64,000 nucleotides of DNA. Origin: Marasmius tenuissimus (lineage: Eukaryota > Basidiomycota > Agaricomycetes > Agaricales > Marasmiaceae). The stretch covers positions 1,302,001 to 1,366,000 of the forward strand of contig JAQOTA010000054.1 of NCBI GenBank assembly GCA_029532415.1. The letters run 5' to 3'. Shown here one piece after another: positions 21,025 through 32,674 of the stretch (its first letter is position 1; the number at the start of each line of letters is the position of its first letter). Position numbers and translations under genes: made by a program. The notes under the pieces are model-generated. The model saw only the letters and a list, made by a program, of their open reading frames with translations. It did not search any database and was not told the DNA's origin.

Positions 21025-24000
21025 ATGGCCGACCCCCACCATCGAGGCCTTTTCTCATTCTTCCGTTCGCTCCTTGGTCAAAATACATCCAGTAACACCA
21101 GTGGTGATACCAATGACAATGACGAAGCTCATACTGTAGAGGGGTCCTCTGTGGGCAATCGTTCACACGATGTCGAGATGTTCAACGGCGACGTCAACGG
21201 CAGTGCCCAGCCAGGTCCAGCGTCGTTCCCAGCAGCAAGAAACGGATCGCAGAACAACAGGGGCGGGCCTCCGTCTCTCGAAGACGTGGATGCAGACAGC
21301 TCGGGCGACGAACTGAGGCTGCGAGGACCAAGCATGCCACGTTCCTCGACGACCTCGAGTGCTGGTTCTAGATCATTTGCACATCCTCTGTTAAGCTCTC
21401 GAAGAAGCCATCGAAGGGCTCGAGTTGAGGACGATGAAGGGGACGATGAGAGAGATCGGAGGCATCCCAGCCAAAGACTCAGAGCAGCCGACTTATTTCG
21501 GCGTGCCCCGAGCATGAATCAGCGTGAACGAACAACGGTACGTTCATCCACGTGCCGGTATGATCTGATGATTTGAGCTCACAGCGGTGGCCAGATACAT
21601 AACGGACATTCATCAAGTACTTCTAGTGATCATCTTAATCCTCAAACGTACAACAACATCAACGCTAGTAATGTGAGTTCTTTCGATCATCCATTCGAAT
21701 CGAGCTCAGACAACCGCTGTATTCCAGTACCGTACCCATATACATCCGTTACCCAGTGGCAGTAACATACCCTCTTTCGCCGGCGCCAGACCGTCACAAT
21801 CGTTGAATGCAAACTCTGCACCGCAGAACTCCACTCGAAGTGGTTCATCAAACAGCCGAGTAAACTCCTCTCCGCCTTCAGGACACGGTCCCTTTCATTC
21901 GTACGATCACCACCATCATACACACACCCCGCTACAGCAACGTGGTGGCGGCCCATCCATTGCTTTCCCGATCCCTCCAGGAGCATTCCCGACTCTATTA
22001 AGAGCGATGGGACGCACGATGACTGACCCCCCAAGCCCTGATATCCATGCTCCCGCTGCGGGCGATGGTGGTGGGAACGCGAACAACATAGGTACAGGCC
22101 CCAACACCAATCAAAACATGAATCAACATCCTCATCTGTTCCCTGATATGGGGGCCACTGGCTTTGGTGATGGACCTCACGGATTCCCTTTTCCTTTCCC
22201 GAACTTCTTTGAACACCCTGGCTTCTTTTCCGAAGAACGAGACGATGCTTCTCGCGGCCGACAGATTGTGGACGGACTTGAGGAAGCTAGTGAGGGATTA
22301 GTGAGGCGTTTGGAGCGGGTTAACAAAGCTCTTAACGAGGATGAAGGCGCAAATTGTGCTGTTTGTTGGGAAAGTCTTCTGGATGGCGCTGAGGCTCAAT
22401 GGACCACCAAGGAAGAATCAACCGATCCCGCATCCCAACCTGTTTTAAGTACAGAACCGTCTTCGACTACACCCGCAGATGCCAATGCGACTGGAGGAGA
22501 AGCAGAGAAGAAGACGAAGATTGCTACTCTCCCATGCGCGCACATATTCCATGCAGAATGTCTGGTGCCTTGGTTTTCTCGACCACGACAAACGACGTGT
22601 CCAGTATGCAGGTTTGATGTCGATCCAGAGGGTAGGATCTGGTCTCGAAGAAACAGGGCGAGTATGCCGCCGGGCATGGATTTCTTTGGCCCTATGGGCG
22701 ACGGTCCAGAAGGGGAACGCGACGATGGCGTTCTTGGTGATCTCATGGCCCTTGCGGCGCTCACCAGGCTTTCGTCCATCCTCCGGTCTCGAACTCGACG
22801 TGATGCACCCCACGGTGCGTTCTGTCTTGATATTCCTTTTGTGGCCGGGTACTCATAATCATTTCCGTTCTCTTCGCTCCAAGGTCCAACCCCTTCTGCA
22901 AATGGATCGCAAGATAATACTGCCCCAGCGAACAACCCACCTACCCCAGAGAACTCGAATCTCATGAATCAGGACGAGGCTCAAGGGCCGTTGCACGATT
23001 TGGCACAGAGACTCTTGAGAGACATGCTTGGACCCGCCTTTGGCAGCGAGGATGATGGTATGGTTATGGCTTCTAGAACGTTCCGCCGTCTAATAATACA
23101 TAGCAGAAGGCGGACCTAACCAGCCTCGTGTACGAGTCGTGAGTAGTTCCGATGGGGGGCCTGGAATTCAGGTCTATGTGGAATTCAGTAGAGATGTCAC
23201 ATCAGAACAACCTACAGCCAACCCGCGACCTGACAGCAATCCTGCCGAAGGTGCTACGCAGGGGACTCAGAGTAATGATTCAACTACGCCGCCGTCTCCT
23301 CATGGTCAGCCACCACCCTTTAACCAGAACAGTCCGAACCGACATGGGCACAATCACAATCGCCCTCATGGACCAAATATCAGCATCGGTTTCGACATGA
23401 TTTTTGGGCCGCCAGGGCCTGGGGTCAATCCATTCACTGGACTCGATCCACCAGGATTTCTCTTTGGGCATCCGGGAAGGCCCCCTCCTCCCACGAATAC
23501 TGCGGGCAATCCCTCCAGCACACCTGCTGCAAATACTGCTCCACAACAACGGCAACCCGAACAACCTCCGCGGCCCTACAATCGGGACCACCGCCGTCGT
23601 GCGTTCAACACTGATGCGGACGGTGATGTGGTCATGGAGTTTGAGCAGCCCTTCCACATCCCGAGCGACGGAGGACCACGGAGGAACGTACCAGCACCAT
23701 CTTCGAATGATAATCGTCAACCGAATACATCCCAATCCCCTCCCATTTCTCATGAACGACGACGACAAACATATCCACCCATCCCTGCAGATGGACCATT
23801 CAGGTCCCGTCGGAGGTCCTCAGGGTTTAACTTTCCCGGTGAGAATTCTGGAGTCAGGTTTTTCACGGGGACTGCCACTTCCTTGGAGGACGCTTTCAGG
23901 CAGGTGAACGAACACCTTGGTCCCGACGCTCATGGCCCAATGCCACCGCCACCCCCGCCACCTCATCGACCGTCGGAACAGCAGCCCAGGAGAAGGTCTT

Positions 24001-24863
24001 CCGAGCCGACGAGAACCCGTTCGCCGACGGTTATTCTGCCTCCATGGATGTCTCAGGAAGCCTTAGGGCAACCTACTCCTGGTTCTGCGGAACCAGTACA
24101 GCCGACATACGCCGCTTCTTCTTCTGCACCACCCCCACCAGCACCAGTTCAGACGGCCCCGTCGTCAACGTCCTCGGCGCCTTCCTCTCGACAAGAATCA
24201 CGGAACTTTGTATCTGAACCTGAAAGCTTCGAGAATACTATGAACTTTAACCAATTTGTTCGATCTTGGGAACAGCCCGGAATGCCATTGCCCCCACTAC
24301 CTCGAGTTTCGCGAAGCCAGCCCCGGCCCCAACCCCAACCCCAACCTACACAAGGTGCCCAAGCATCCCAAGGCCCGCGTCCACATCATCCGCGAGGCCC
24401 AAACATTCCACGCCCCAGACCGTTTTCTCGACCTCGACCCCCACCCCCTGAACCCCAACCGGAGCGGAAATGGGCGCCTCCCTCTGCACCTGGCTTGACT
24501 CTGCGAGAGCAGGTCGAGAAGAAGGAACGCGAGGCGGGGCTCAGGTGCTGGGATATGAGCTGTGCGATTGGCCCTCTGGATGAAGAACCTTTGCTAGATA
24601 TCCAACCTGAAGATATGAGGCAAATCCATATCAAGAAACCTTCCGGAAAGGGGAAGGCGAGGGAGGATGAGCCACTTGTCGATGTTTGCAATCATACGTT
24701 TCATCCATCATGTCTTGTTTCAGCGGGTCGAGTCGCAAATTCGCTTTGGTCCGATGAAGGTGACAAGATAGAGGGTGACGAAGTTTCTGTTTCGTGCCCT
24801 GTGTGCCGAATTGAAGGTGTGGTGTCGAGAGAGGTTTGGCAGGAAGGTGCGTCGAGCCGCTAG
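21025..24863 (+). CDS. Large protein with two RING-type zinc fingers, probable E3 ubiquitin ligase
   Basis: Five exons (21025-21537, 21595-21672, 21728-22814, 22884-23057, 23104-24863) give 1203 residues. The first RING-H2 (in exon 3, about 22350-22620) begins NCAVCWESLLDG, has a long insertion between the second and third metal ligands, and continues LPCAHIFHAECLVPW ... CPVCRFDVDP. A second RING-like module is at the C-terminus: CWDMSCAIGP, then VDVCNHTFHPSCL and SCPVCRIEGVV, also with an inserted loop. Between them lies low-complexity Pro/Ser/Gln-rich sequence, presumably disordered. Likely role: transfer of ubiquitin from an E2; substrate unknown. The first acceptor was set at 21594 because the nearer one leads to a stop. 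No transmembrane segment is visible. Confidence 0.8.
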
Positions 24864-25059
24864 ACATATAATTTTCTTCCTTAGACGTTACTCTACTTCT
24901 TTCTCCTGTCAAATTACGTATCATGTATCGTTTCTTGTACATCCCTGTTGTTGTAAGAAGCTGTACAAAAGTAACTTAGGATACATGCTTTAGTTACATA
25001 TCTCTGTACTTGTATGAGTTAAGTAGTGAAGTTCTACAAAAAAAATATTTATCAAATGT

Positions 25060-26300
25060 CAGATATTCCTCGTCAGTATCTTCAGAACTGGAGGTATGGG
25101 AGCTATCATATTCGATTGGAGGTTCGTCATCCGGTGAGCCCGACTTTATTACCCCAAGCACTAGGCCACTAGGCCACGAATGCGAAGTCCAGTCGTTGTT
25201 GAATCGCCGGCATCTGTAGGCGGCCCTCCTCTACACATCCTGCTTGTTGATCACAATCTCGACTCCAAGATACCGAAAGTTCGCATTGTTCTTTTGGTAG
25301 TTTGGGTGGGATGATGCGTGAAAGGGAAGACTCAGATCAAAACGACGTATTAACACGCCTCTTTCCTCTATAATTACCGGTCCTTTGAGCCATTCTTTAC
25401 GAGATGAATTCGGCCAGAAAGCGAGTCGGCGAAGAGGATGATTGGACGGAATGATGAATAAAGACGATGAAGTGAGTTCCTAATCTCCTTCAATGTGTTT
25501 GAGGACGGGTGCGAAGCGGAAGTTGATGTCAAGGGCCTCTCAGCCTCTGAGGCTGAGACTCGGTTCCGGATTCGGGCCAGGGAACCCCAGCGAGGCCCAG
25601 ATAACGTAGACCGGGCCCGTACTGTTTGCTGAGGGCATCCCACTTGAGTTGTTTTCGTAAAGGAATAACGATAGTTTCTCAAGACGAGGCATTTTCCATC
25701 CTTGCAAAATCGCGGGCCGGGATCACTACTATACCTCCTATCTTTGAAGATGACAGCTCGAGGTTGTGAAGCGCGGAATATGCAAAAGTAAGTCATTTGC
25801 CTTCTCAGCTCCATCGAGCTGTCCGTGAGGAGGGACTTGAACAAAGCTCGATAAGCCTGCGACATATTCCCAATAATAGAGTCCTCCCCGTTATCATCCC
25901 GTATGCCAAACACATTCCGCGCAGAAGTGAGCCTTCCCACGAGGTTTCCAAGACGTTGATGAAATGAAGTGGTGCTCCTATCGATAGCTTAGAAGTTGGG
26001 GGACCATGAATACATTCTTGGGGTTCTACAAGATGACTTCTCGATGCAACTTCAGAGCTATTCCCGTGCAGTACTAGAGTTTGCACACTAGCAAAAGCGC
26101 CTTGATTATCCGAATGTTTCAAAGACACAGAGACTCGTTGCAAACACGGCACCGCAGTAGCGATTCAGCAAGGCTATAGGGCAATTGTGTACAGAAAGAC
26201 TCGATCAAGTATTTCTCGAGACAACTGTAGTGAGCCATCTCCGAGGTGTACCGTTGAGTATTCTCGCTCAGAGTTCTAGTTTCCTGACACGAAATCGTCA
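25060..26300 (-). pseudogene. Decayed tandem copy of the F-box gene
   Basis: Homologous to the F-box gene at 26638-28199 but broken. The C-terminal part is recognisable (PPIEYDSSHTSSSEDTDEE at about 25063-25130 matches PQIEYDSSYTSEGTQSDGE), and a frame-shifted match to the EYKYLGVDIL region lies at about 25255-25310. A block at about 25670-25710 matches the MPRLERLTLSF region of the intact gene. Reading frames change several times, and no full open frame remains. Confidence 0.65.
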
Positions 26301-26637
26301 TGCCAGCATGGAGGTGGATGGGTGTTAAACAGTTCTGGGGTGTGCATAGATTCCACGACGGCTCACCGATTGCAGATCGACCTCAATATTTAGCTCCAGC
26401 CGCTCAAGAGCTTTATTCGTCGCAAGTTGCGAATCTCGCTTTACAAGCGAGTGGCGATGAAGAGGGGAAAAACACAGGAACACACGCACGTGAGTCAGAG
26501 TTCCTCAGAACCCGCGGTTGTTTCAGCCACCTTTTCTGAGTGAGGGCTGCGATGGAGTTCTCTTTGGTTCAGGTCATCCTTTGACTCTTTTTTTGCCTAC
26601 TTGTACTTGATCTTGACTTATTATACATCCCAACATC
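26301..26637. other. Spacer between the F-box pseudogene and the F-box gene
   Basis: A plus-strand frame at 26300-26539 shows no domain. I see no supported gene. Confidence 0.35.
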
Positions 26638-28199
26638 TCATTCTCCATCCGATTGGGTACCTTCGGAAGTATATGAGCTGTCGTACTCTATCTGAGGTTC
26701 TTCCTCTGAGTCCGGGGCATTCCATTCCTCGTCTGACTGAAGTTCCGCTTCCAAATCCACGTCAAAGTCCTGTCCTTTGGCCTGATTATCCCACCTACTG
26801 CGCACATCTCGTCCAGACTGCAATATATCAACACCAAGATACTTGTATTCGCGGCGTTTCTTGGGTGGATGGGGCGAAATGATATGTGCGATATCGGGAC
26901 CGAGGGATGTGATGAGAGCCATGTCGAAGCAACGCACATGTACACCTTTTCCCTCCAGTTCTAACAACCCATCGAACCATTCCTGAGTGTCGGATGTGGA
27001 TGACCAAACGTCAAGCCAACGGAGAGGATGACGAGATGGAATCTCGAACGAGGGGGAAAATATCACATCGACTGCGAGATGCTCCAGGTTGGGCGCAGCA
27101 TGAAAGAGAGAATCAGGCGGCACAGGGTGAACAGGAGTGGGCCCCGTGGGATCTGCAGACATTGCGAGACACAAGTAACGCAAGCCAGCTCCGTGCTGTT
27201 GGATCACATCTGTCCACCCTTCCGTGGCACGGCGGTGGAATGATAGCGTTAGTCGTTCGAGGCGAGGCATCTTCCACTGTCCTCGCGGGGTAAATCCGCC
27301 GGCCGCCCCAAGACAGTGTAGTGTCCTTAGCCGTGGAGTGTGAAGCGATGAGCTGAGCTTCAATCCCACCGGGCCCTCTTTGAGATGCAGAGAGATTGTC
27401 TCCAATGTCTCGGCGAAAGGATGGAGATCATCTAATGACCATACATGACAGTCTCCAACCTCTAGCTCCGTTACTCTAGAACACACGCCTGGGGAAAGGA
27501 GCATGAGGAAATCCTCCAGCGGGATAGGGTAGAACCTCTGGCCCATAGAAATGGAGAGCGAGACGAGATTTGGACAGAGTTCTACAATCTTCCGACACGC
27601 CTCGAGATTCTCCGGACTTGGTCGGTCGTACACCACAATGTAGCCTTCCGATCGTTCTTCCTCTGCGCCAAAAGCAATTCCCGTAAGGGTGACTTTCTTC
27701 ACAAAATTCCCAAGATGTTCACTCGTGGTGGTTTTCGTAGCTGTGATGGTTGATAGGAGCGCAAACGCACTCTTTTGATCCCATAGAATGATTTCCCGAT
27801 ATAGCAACGCTATTCCGGTATGGTACCATTGCTTGCACACAAGTACTAGTGCCGTGGACATTCGAATGTTCTGAAGATACGGGGAATCGTTCATGAATGC
27901 AGCTCCGTAGAATCGATTCACCAGAGATATTGGGGCTACTGCATAGAGAAATATTCGATGCAATAATTCCGGTGGAAGGAGTGATGCTGAGGCGTTACCA
28001 AGCTCGAAAGAGGTCTGAGGATTTTTATTCAGGTTTACAGTCGGATTTTCAGGTCGTGGGTCGCCCTGTCCATTTGATTCTCGTTACTTTATACCATTCT
28101 TGACAACCAACTGCAACTCACGGGCATCTGAGGCCTCCTGTACTCCGAGACCTTGAGAGAATTGTCTGAATCTGAGTGATGTCGGAATCTTGAAGCCAT
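26638..28199 (-). CDS. F-box / leucine-rich-repeat-like protein
   Basis: Two exons, 28199-28122 and 28065-26638, give 501 residues; the intron is 56 bases and phase 0. An F-box-like start (LLPPELLHRIFLYAVAPISL) follows a short polar N-terminus, and VCKQWYHTGIALLYREI continues the F-box. The middle contains leucine-rich segments such as LCPNLVSLSIS, RVTELEVGDCHVW and MPRLERLTLSF, and the C-terminus is very acidic. Proteins of this layout are often substrate adaptors of SCF ubiquitin ligases and are highly expanded in mushrooms; the target is unknown. The start at 28199 was preferred over an internal Met at 27963 because the F-box begins upstream of that Met. Confidence 0.75.
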
Positions 28200-28988
28200 T
28201 CCGTTAGAAGGTCGCGAATCGGCTTGCGCACTACCAGTACACGCAGATCGATGGATGGAGGGAGAAGCACACGTGAGTCACGTGCATGTCGGATTCGACT
28301 GGCAGTGGCAGGCTAAGTAAGATGATTTCCACGATAGCTTTTTTCCTCCCATCACCTCAAGGCGTCAAGTTCTGGCTCACTCAATTGACCACCAACAAAA
28401 CTCTACCGTTAGCACCCCTAGACTTTCGCTCAAACCTGTACAACCCTGATCTTGGATACTTCAACCTCTAGTACGTGCGCAGCGCGCCGAGCACGGCAAT
28501 TGGACGCGCGTTCAGTATGATATGTTCCGAGGGCAAACTTAACCGCGTAGCCGACAGTCCTTCGATTTATATCAACACTGTTTCATGATCAGGAACGCCG
28601 TCCATCTCATTGTATGTGGATAGATATCGGTCGAAGATCAAAGTGCACCAGTACCTGTAGACCCTCATTGAATTGGATGCCCGTTGAGGTCGAGAGTACT
28701 ACTTACTGGAGGTATTGCCCTCTCATCTCGAACTTCAATTCGGTACTGACCGCGGAGCCCGTATGCTTAGATTTATGATCGTTTGCACCTCCGGGCAGTG
28801 CAAAAATTACTGCGTACATACGAATGCCAGACACCGCAGATTGAGTTCAGGGTGAGTGGCGCAGACCTCGACGCATCTAACCTACCTAGGTTTTGACTAC
28901 GGAGCCAGGCGCCCATTCCTACGTGTTTAAATACAGATAGAGTGTTTTTGATTTCACTACCCCCCATCCGGTGCTCATTCTTACGACC
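28200..28988. promoter_or_regulatory. Divergent intergenic region, F-box gene and RTA1-like gene 1
   Basis: No gene seen. The right end carries the RTA1-type promoter: GACTACGGAGCCAGGCGCCC at about 28897 resembles GACTATGGAGCCATACACGC at about 31216 ahead of RTA1-like gene 2. Confidence 0.45.
28926..28933 (+). promoter_or_regulatory. TATA-like box of RTA1-like gene 1
   Basis: TTTAAATA lies 63 bases before the ATG, in the same context (followed by CAGATAG) as the TATAAATA of gene 2. Confidence 0.5.
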
Positions 28989-30327
28989 ATGAGTGCTGTC
29001 TTCTTGGATGAAAGCGAATCTTCATACGGCTACCGCCCGACGTTCCACATTTGTGTGTTGTACATTGCACTTTTCTCGACGACGCTGGGTATATCCGTTC
29101 GCCATGAACCATCTCAGACCACCTGCTTATTATCCTTCCGCAGGGCTACATCTTCATCAAATGATCTCTGGTCGTTACTGGTTCCTCGGGCCGACAGTTC
29201 TTCTCGGTGCACTGTTGGAACTAGTAGGATGGATTGGGAGATTATGGTCGAACCAAAACCTTTTCCTTGATTCCCCTTTCATGATGCAGTGCGTATCATC
29301 TCGTTGCTTCACCCTCGTACTACGTTCATACCTGTTTGCGCAGGATATGCTGCCTGATTCTAGGACCGACACCTCTTCTCGCCGCAAATTTCATAATCTT
29401 CGGACGCCTCGTTTCGTTCTTGGGCACTAGTTATAGTCGCTTGCGTCCCAGCTACTGTAAGTTTGTGCTTGGGACATCCGCTTGTTTTGATTACTTACCC
29501 ACGCTGAAACCTCCAGATGCCTACATCTTCCTCGGATGCGTAAGTGTGTGTAAGCCCTGAAGACCGACAGCGAAGCTCATGGGGCTTCCCAACTTGAAGG
29601 ACATACTCTCTCTCATTCTACAGGGCGCTGGCGGTGGGATTGCCTCCGTGGCCGAACCTGGGGATGCCGCTCTTGACGTCGTGCGTTCGAGTTCCTTCGT
29701 AGCTACTTGCTGTTCTGATGATGTTTAGGGCACGAACCTTATGATCTCAGGAATAGCCTTGCAAGTCGGTAAGTTCTGTTTGACAGTGTCAACTCTTCCT
29801 CAGCTGAAATCGACATCGCAAGCCATGATGACCGTATTTGTCATTCTCCTGGGCGAATACACCTTGCGTTACATTCACGACAAACCGCTTAAGGGGGGCA
29901 CATCTTTCGGCAGCGAACGTTTCCCACTAGACACTCGCCGCAAGGCTCTTCTCCTCGCGATGGGGAGTACTACGGTACTACTGTTCATTCGGTGAGTAGG
30001 CTACATGATCTCCCATTTATCCTGGAGCTCAATATCGATTCGATAGTGGAATATACCGTCTCATCGAGCTCAGCGGCGGATGGAACAGCACAATCATGCA
30101 TACGGAGTGGCTTTTCAGTGCGTCTCTTCACTCTCAGCTCATCTTTCGTTTCTCACGCGACGTGTATAGACGTGTTCGATGCTGCGGTTGTATTCGTCGC
30201 GTTTGTTATCTGGAACGTTGCCCATCCCTCTACGTTGCTGGAGGTTGGACGGGTCAGCCCCCTCGCACGCGAGAAGATGACCTCGGGTCTCACATCTGAA
30301 AGTACGATACCTGAAATGAGGGTTTGA
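28989..30327 (+). CDS. RTA1-like multipass membrane protein, gene 1
   Basis: Nine exons, from ATG at 28989 to TGA at 30325-30327. The product has about seven hydrophobic segments. Family hallmarks: YGYRPTF at the N-terminus; ALLELVGWIGRLWS; PFMMQ followed by LILGPTPLLAANFI; DILSLILQGAGGG; and RGIYRLIELSGGW with HTEWLF. The RTA1 family is fungal-specific; members include yeast Rta1/Rsb1, linked to lipid translocation and resistance to aminocholesterol or long-chain bases. The substrate here is unknown. It pairs with gene 2 as one subfamily (shared DxLxxxLQGAGGGIA, KPLKG, WNSTIMHTEWLF). Intron positions are the same in all four tandem genes. Confidence 0.85.
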
Positions 30328-31312
30328 TGATTGTGAGTCTGTGGCTGTCTGGTAGCTTCTGGCGTCGGAGTCCTCAGTCTGTTTCGTCAGTGAGTATGCT
30401 TCGGACTTTAAAATACCCCAATGATATTGTCTGATAGATGCTGGACTTCATATGTATATGCCTTTCGGGCTCCCTTACACTGAACTCCGAACTATCACCG
30501 TACTACTTATGCCACGCGTCCAACGCTGGATTTCTCGCGCCGCAACGGGCGGTTTCTTTGCGAAGTCCCTAGTTGCAATTGATTATTGCTGTTGTCCATT
30601 GAGTTGGGCTGAATGTCTTGCCCACCGGGGGCAGGCTTGCTGCAATCTTAGAACTCAAGATAGATGTCAATGATCCGTCGGACGGCTGAGATCGGCGTTC
30701 TGGACCCATGTTCTGATGATGGCTGTGACTGTATAGTGGTCGCTCTGGCTACGTGAACACCAACGGAGGCTCATGCTCTTGGATTGGCCAGTGATACGCG
30801 AAACTCAAGGACTCTTAGGCTTCAGCAGCTCAGCTATACAAACGACGAACGACAAACTTGAACCAACCTTTCCGATGAATCCCTAATTTTCTAGCAGGGC
30901 ATCATTCGACCTTAAGAGCTAGAATGACGCGCAAAGGGTACCAGTGACTCGTATTGGGCGGGCGAGGGACCCGCGATGTCACTGGTCAGGGAATCCGCGA
31001 GTCCACGGCCTTCACTGGACCAGATACAGATACTACTGATTAGATCTTATCAGCTCCGACGGGAGGCAATTAATAGGCATCCGTCGGGAATTTATGAGAA
31101 CAGTTATATCCCTTCGAATATCTTCATTATCGCCGTTGGGGACCTCAATCGCTCAAGTTCCCAGGTGGCTTGCGAGAAGTCGTGCAGCCGTCGGTGCCTC
31201 TATTTACGTAGGTTCTGACTATGGAGCCATACACGCCTTCCTGCGGATATAAATACAGATAGGACGTTCTCTCGATTTTCACTACCTCCCTTCCAGTGCT
31301 CATTCGCACAAC
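30328..31312. other. Spacer between RTA1-like genes 1 and 2
   Basis: No supported gene; plus-strand frames at 30452-30673 and 30976-31218 lack domains. The last about 110 bases are homologous to the promoter of gene 1. Confidence 0.4.
31248..31255 (+). promoter_or_regulatory. TATA box of RTA1-like gene 2
   Basis: TATAAATA, 65 bases upstream of the ATG at 31313, in sequence homologous to the gene 1 promoter. Confidence 0.6.
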
Positions 31313-32674
31313 ATGAGCTCTGCCTTTTTGGTTCAAACCCGTTCATTCTATGGCTATCGTCCAACATTCTATGTTTGTGTGTTGTACATTGCACTTTTCT
31401 CGATCACGCTGGGTACGTCTATTTAGTCTTTGACCATCTACTTGACTCAGAGATTCACTGTAGGGATACATCTGCGGCAAATGATCTCTAGCCGCTACTG
31501 GTTCCTTGGTCCGACAGTTCTTTTCGGCGCACTGTTGGAGCTGATAGGATGGATTGGAAGATTGTGGTCGAACCAAAACCTCTCCCTGCGTACTCCATTC
31601 GTCATCCAGTACGCGCAGTTTCAGTGCTTCAACTCCGTACCGTACTCACTCATCTGTGCAGGATATGCTGCTTGATCATGGGACCGACACCCCTTCTTGC
31701 CGCAAACTTCGTAATTTTCGGACGCCTCGTTTCGCTCTTGGGTACCAACTATAGTCGTTTGCGTCCCAACCACTGTAAGATGATGTTTGAAACGGTCTGA
31801 AGTCATCGTGTGCTCATGCTTAAACATCGACCCTTAGATACCTATATTTTCCTCGGATGCGTAAGTCTGGATATACTACCGGCGCTGAGAATTGACAGCG
31901 AAATTCACGCAATCTTTCGTATCGCAAAGGACATACTCTCCCTACTTCTACAGGGCGCTGGCGGTGGAATAGCCGCGGTAGCCGAGCCAGGAGAACCCGC
32001 CCTTAAATTCGTGCGTTCGAGTTCTTCTGTACCTGCTACCTCGTTTTGATATCGTCTCAGGGAACGAACCTCATGATTACAGGAATAGCCTTGCAAGTCG
32101 GTGGGTACTACATGAACGGCGCCAGGGCCTTCCGAGTCTAACTCATCTGAATTATTTATTCCCTAGCTATGATGACTACATTTTCCATTCTTGTTGGTGA
32201 ATACATCCTGCGTTACATTCACGACAAGCCACTCAAGGGAAGAAGCTCGGCTTCCGGCGGCGAACATTTCCCACTTGACGCTCGCCGAAACGTTCTTCTT
32301 TACGCGATGGGAAGTAGTACGTTTCTGCTGTTGATCCGGTAAGCAGAGTTTGCATATCCTTCCCCACGCTTTATCCTGCAGCTCAGTCACATTTGACAGC
32401 GGAATCTACCGCCTCATCGAGCTCGGCGGCGGATGGAACAGTACAATCATGCATACGGAGTGGCTTTTTAGTGAGTTTCTTCACTCTCAACTCATCTTTC
32501 GTTTCTCACGCGTCATGTATAGATGTGTTTGATGCTGCAGTTGTATTCGTCGCGTTTGTTATCTGGAACGTTGCACATCCCTCAATATTGATGGAAGATG
32601 GACGAATCAGCGCCCTCGCTCTCGGGAAGATGACGCCGCGGGGTCTCAACTCCAAGAGTATGATACCTGAATGA
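31313..32674 (+). CDS. RTA1-like multipass membrane protein, gene 2
   Basis: Close paralogue of gene 1 with the same nine-exon layout. The first exon (MSSAFLVQTRSFYGYRPTF) is short but clear. Conserved blocks include ALLELIGWIGRLWS, CLIMGPTPLLAANFV, DILSLLLQGAGGGIA, GTNLMITGIALQV, EYILRYIHDKPLKG and GIYRLIELGGGW followed by TEWLF. The gene ends NSKSMIPE. All splice junctions I checked keep the frame, so it appears intact. Probable plasma- or inner-membrane lipid-related function by family. Confidence 0.85.

Noticed and set aside
21595..21672. Stop codon in the RING gene exon 2
   Set aside because: It arises only with the first acceptor; the acceptor at 21594 gives an open exon and the total coding length divides by three.
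23280..23768. Minus-strand 162-codon frame within the RING gene
   Set aside because: Antisense to the low-complexity region of the RING protein; composition is a mirror of the Pro-rich codons.
24320..24350. CCCCAA-type repeats
   Set aside because: Short Pro/Gln codon repeat within the RING coding sequence, not a separate element.
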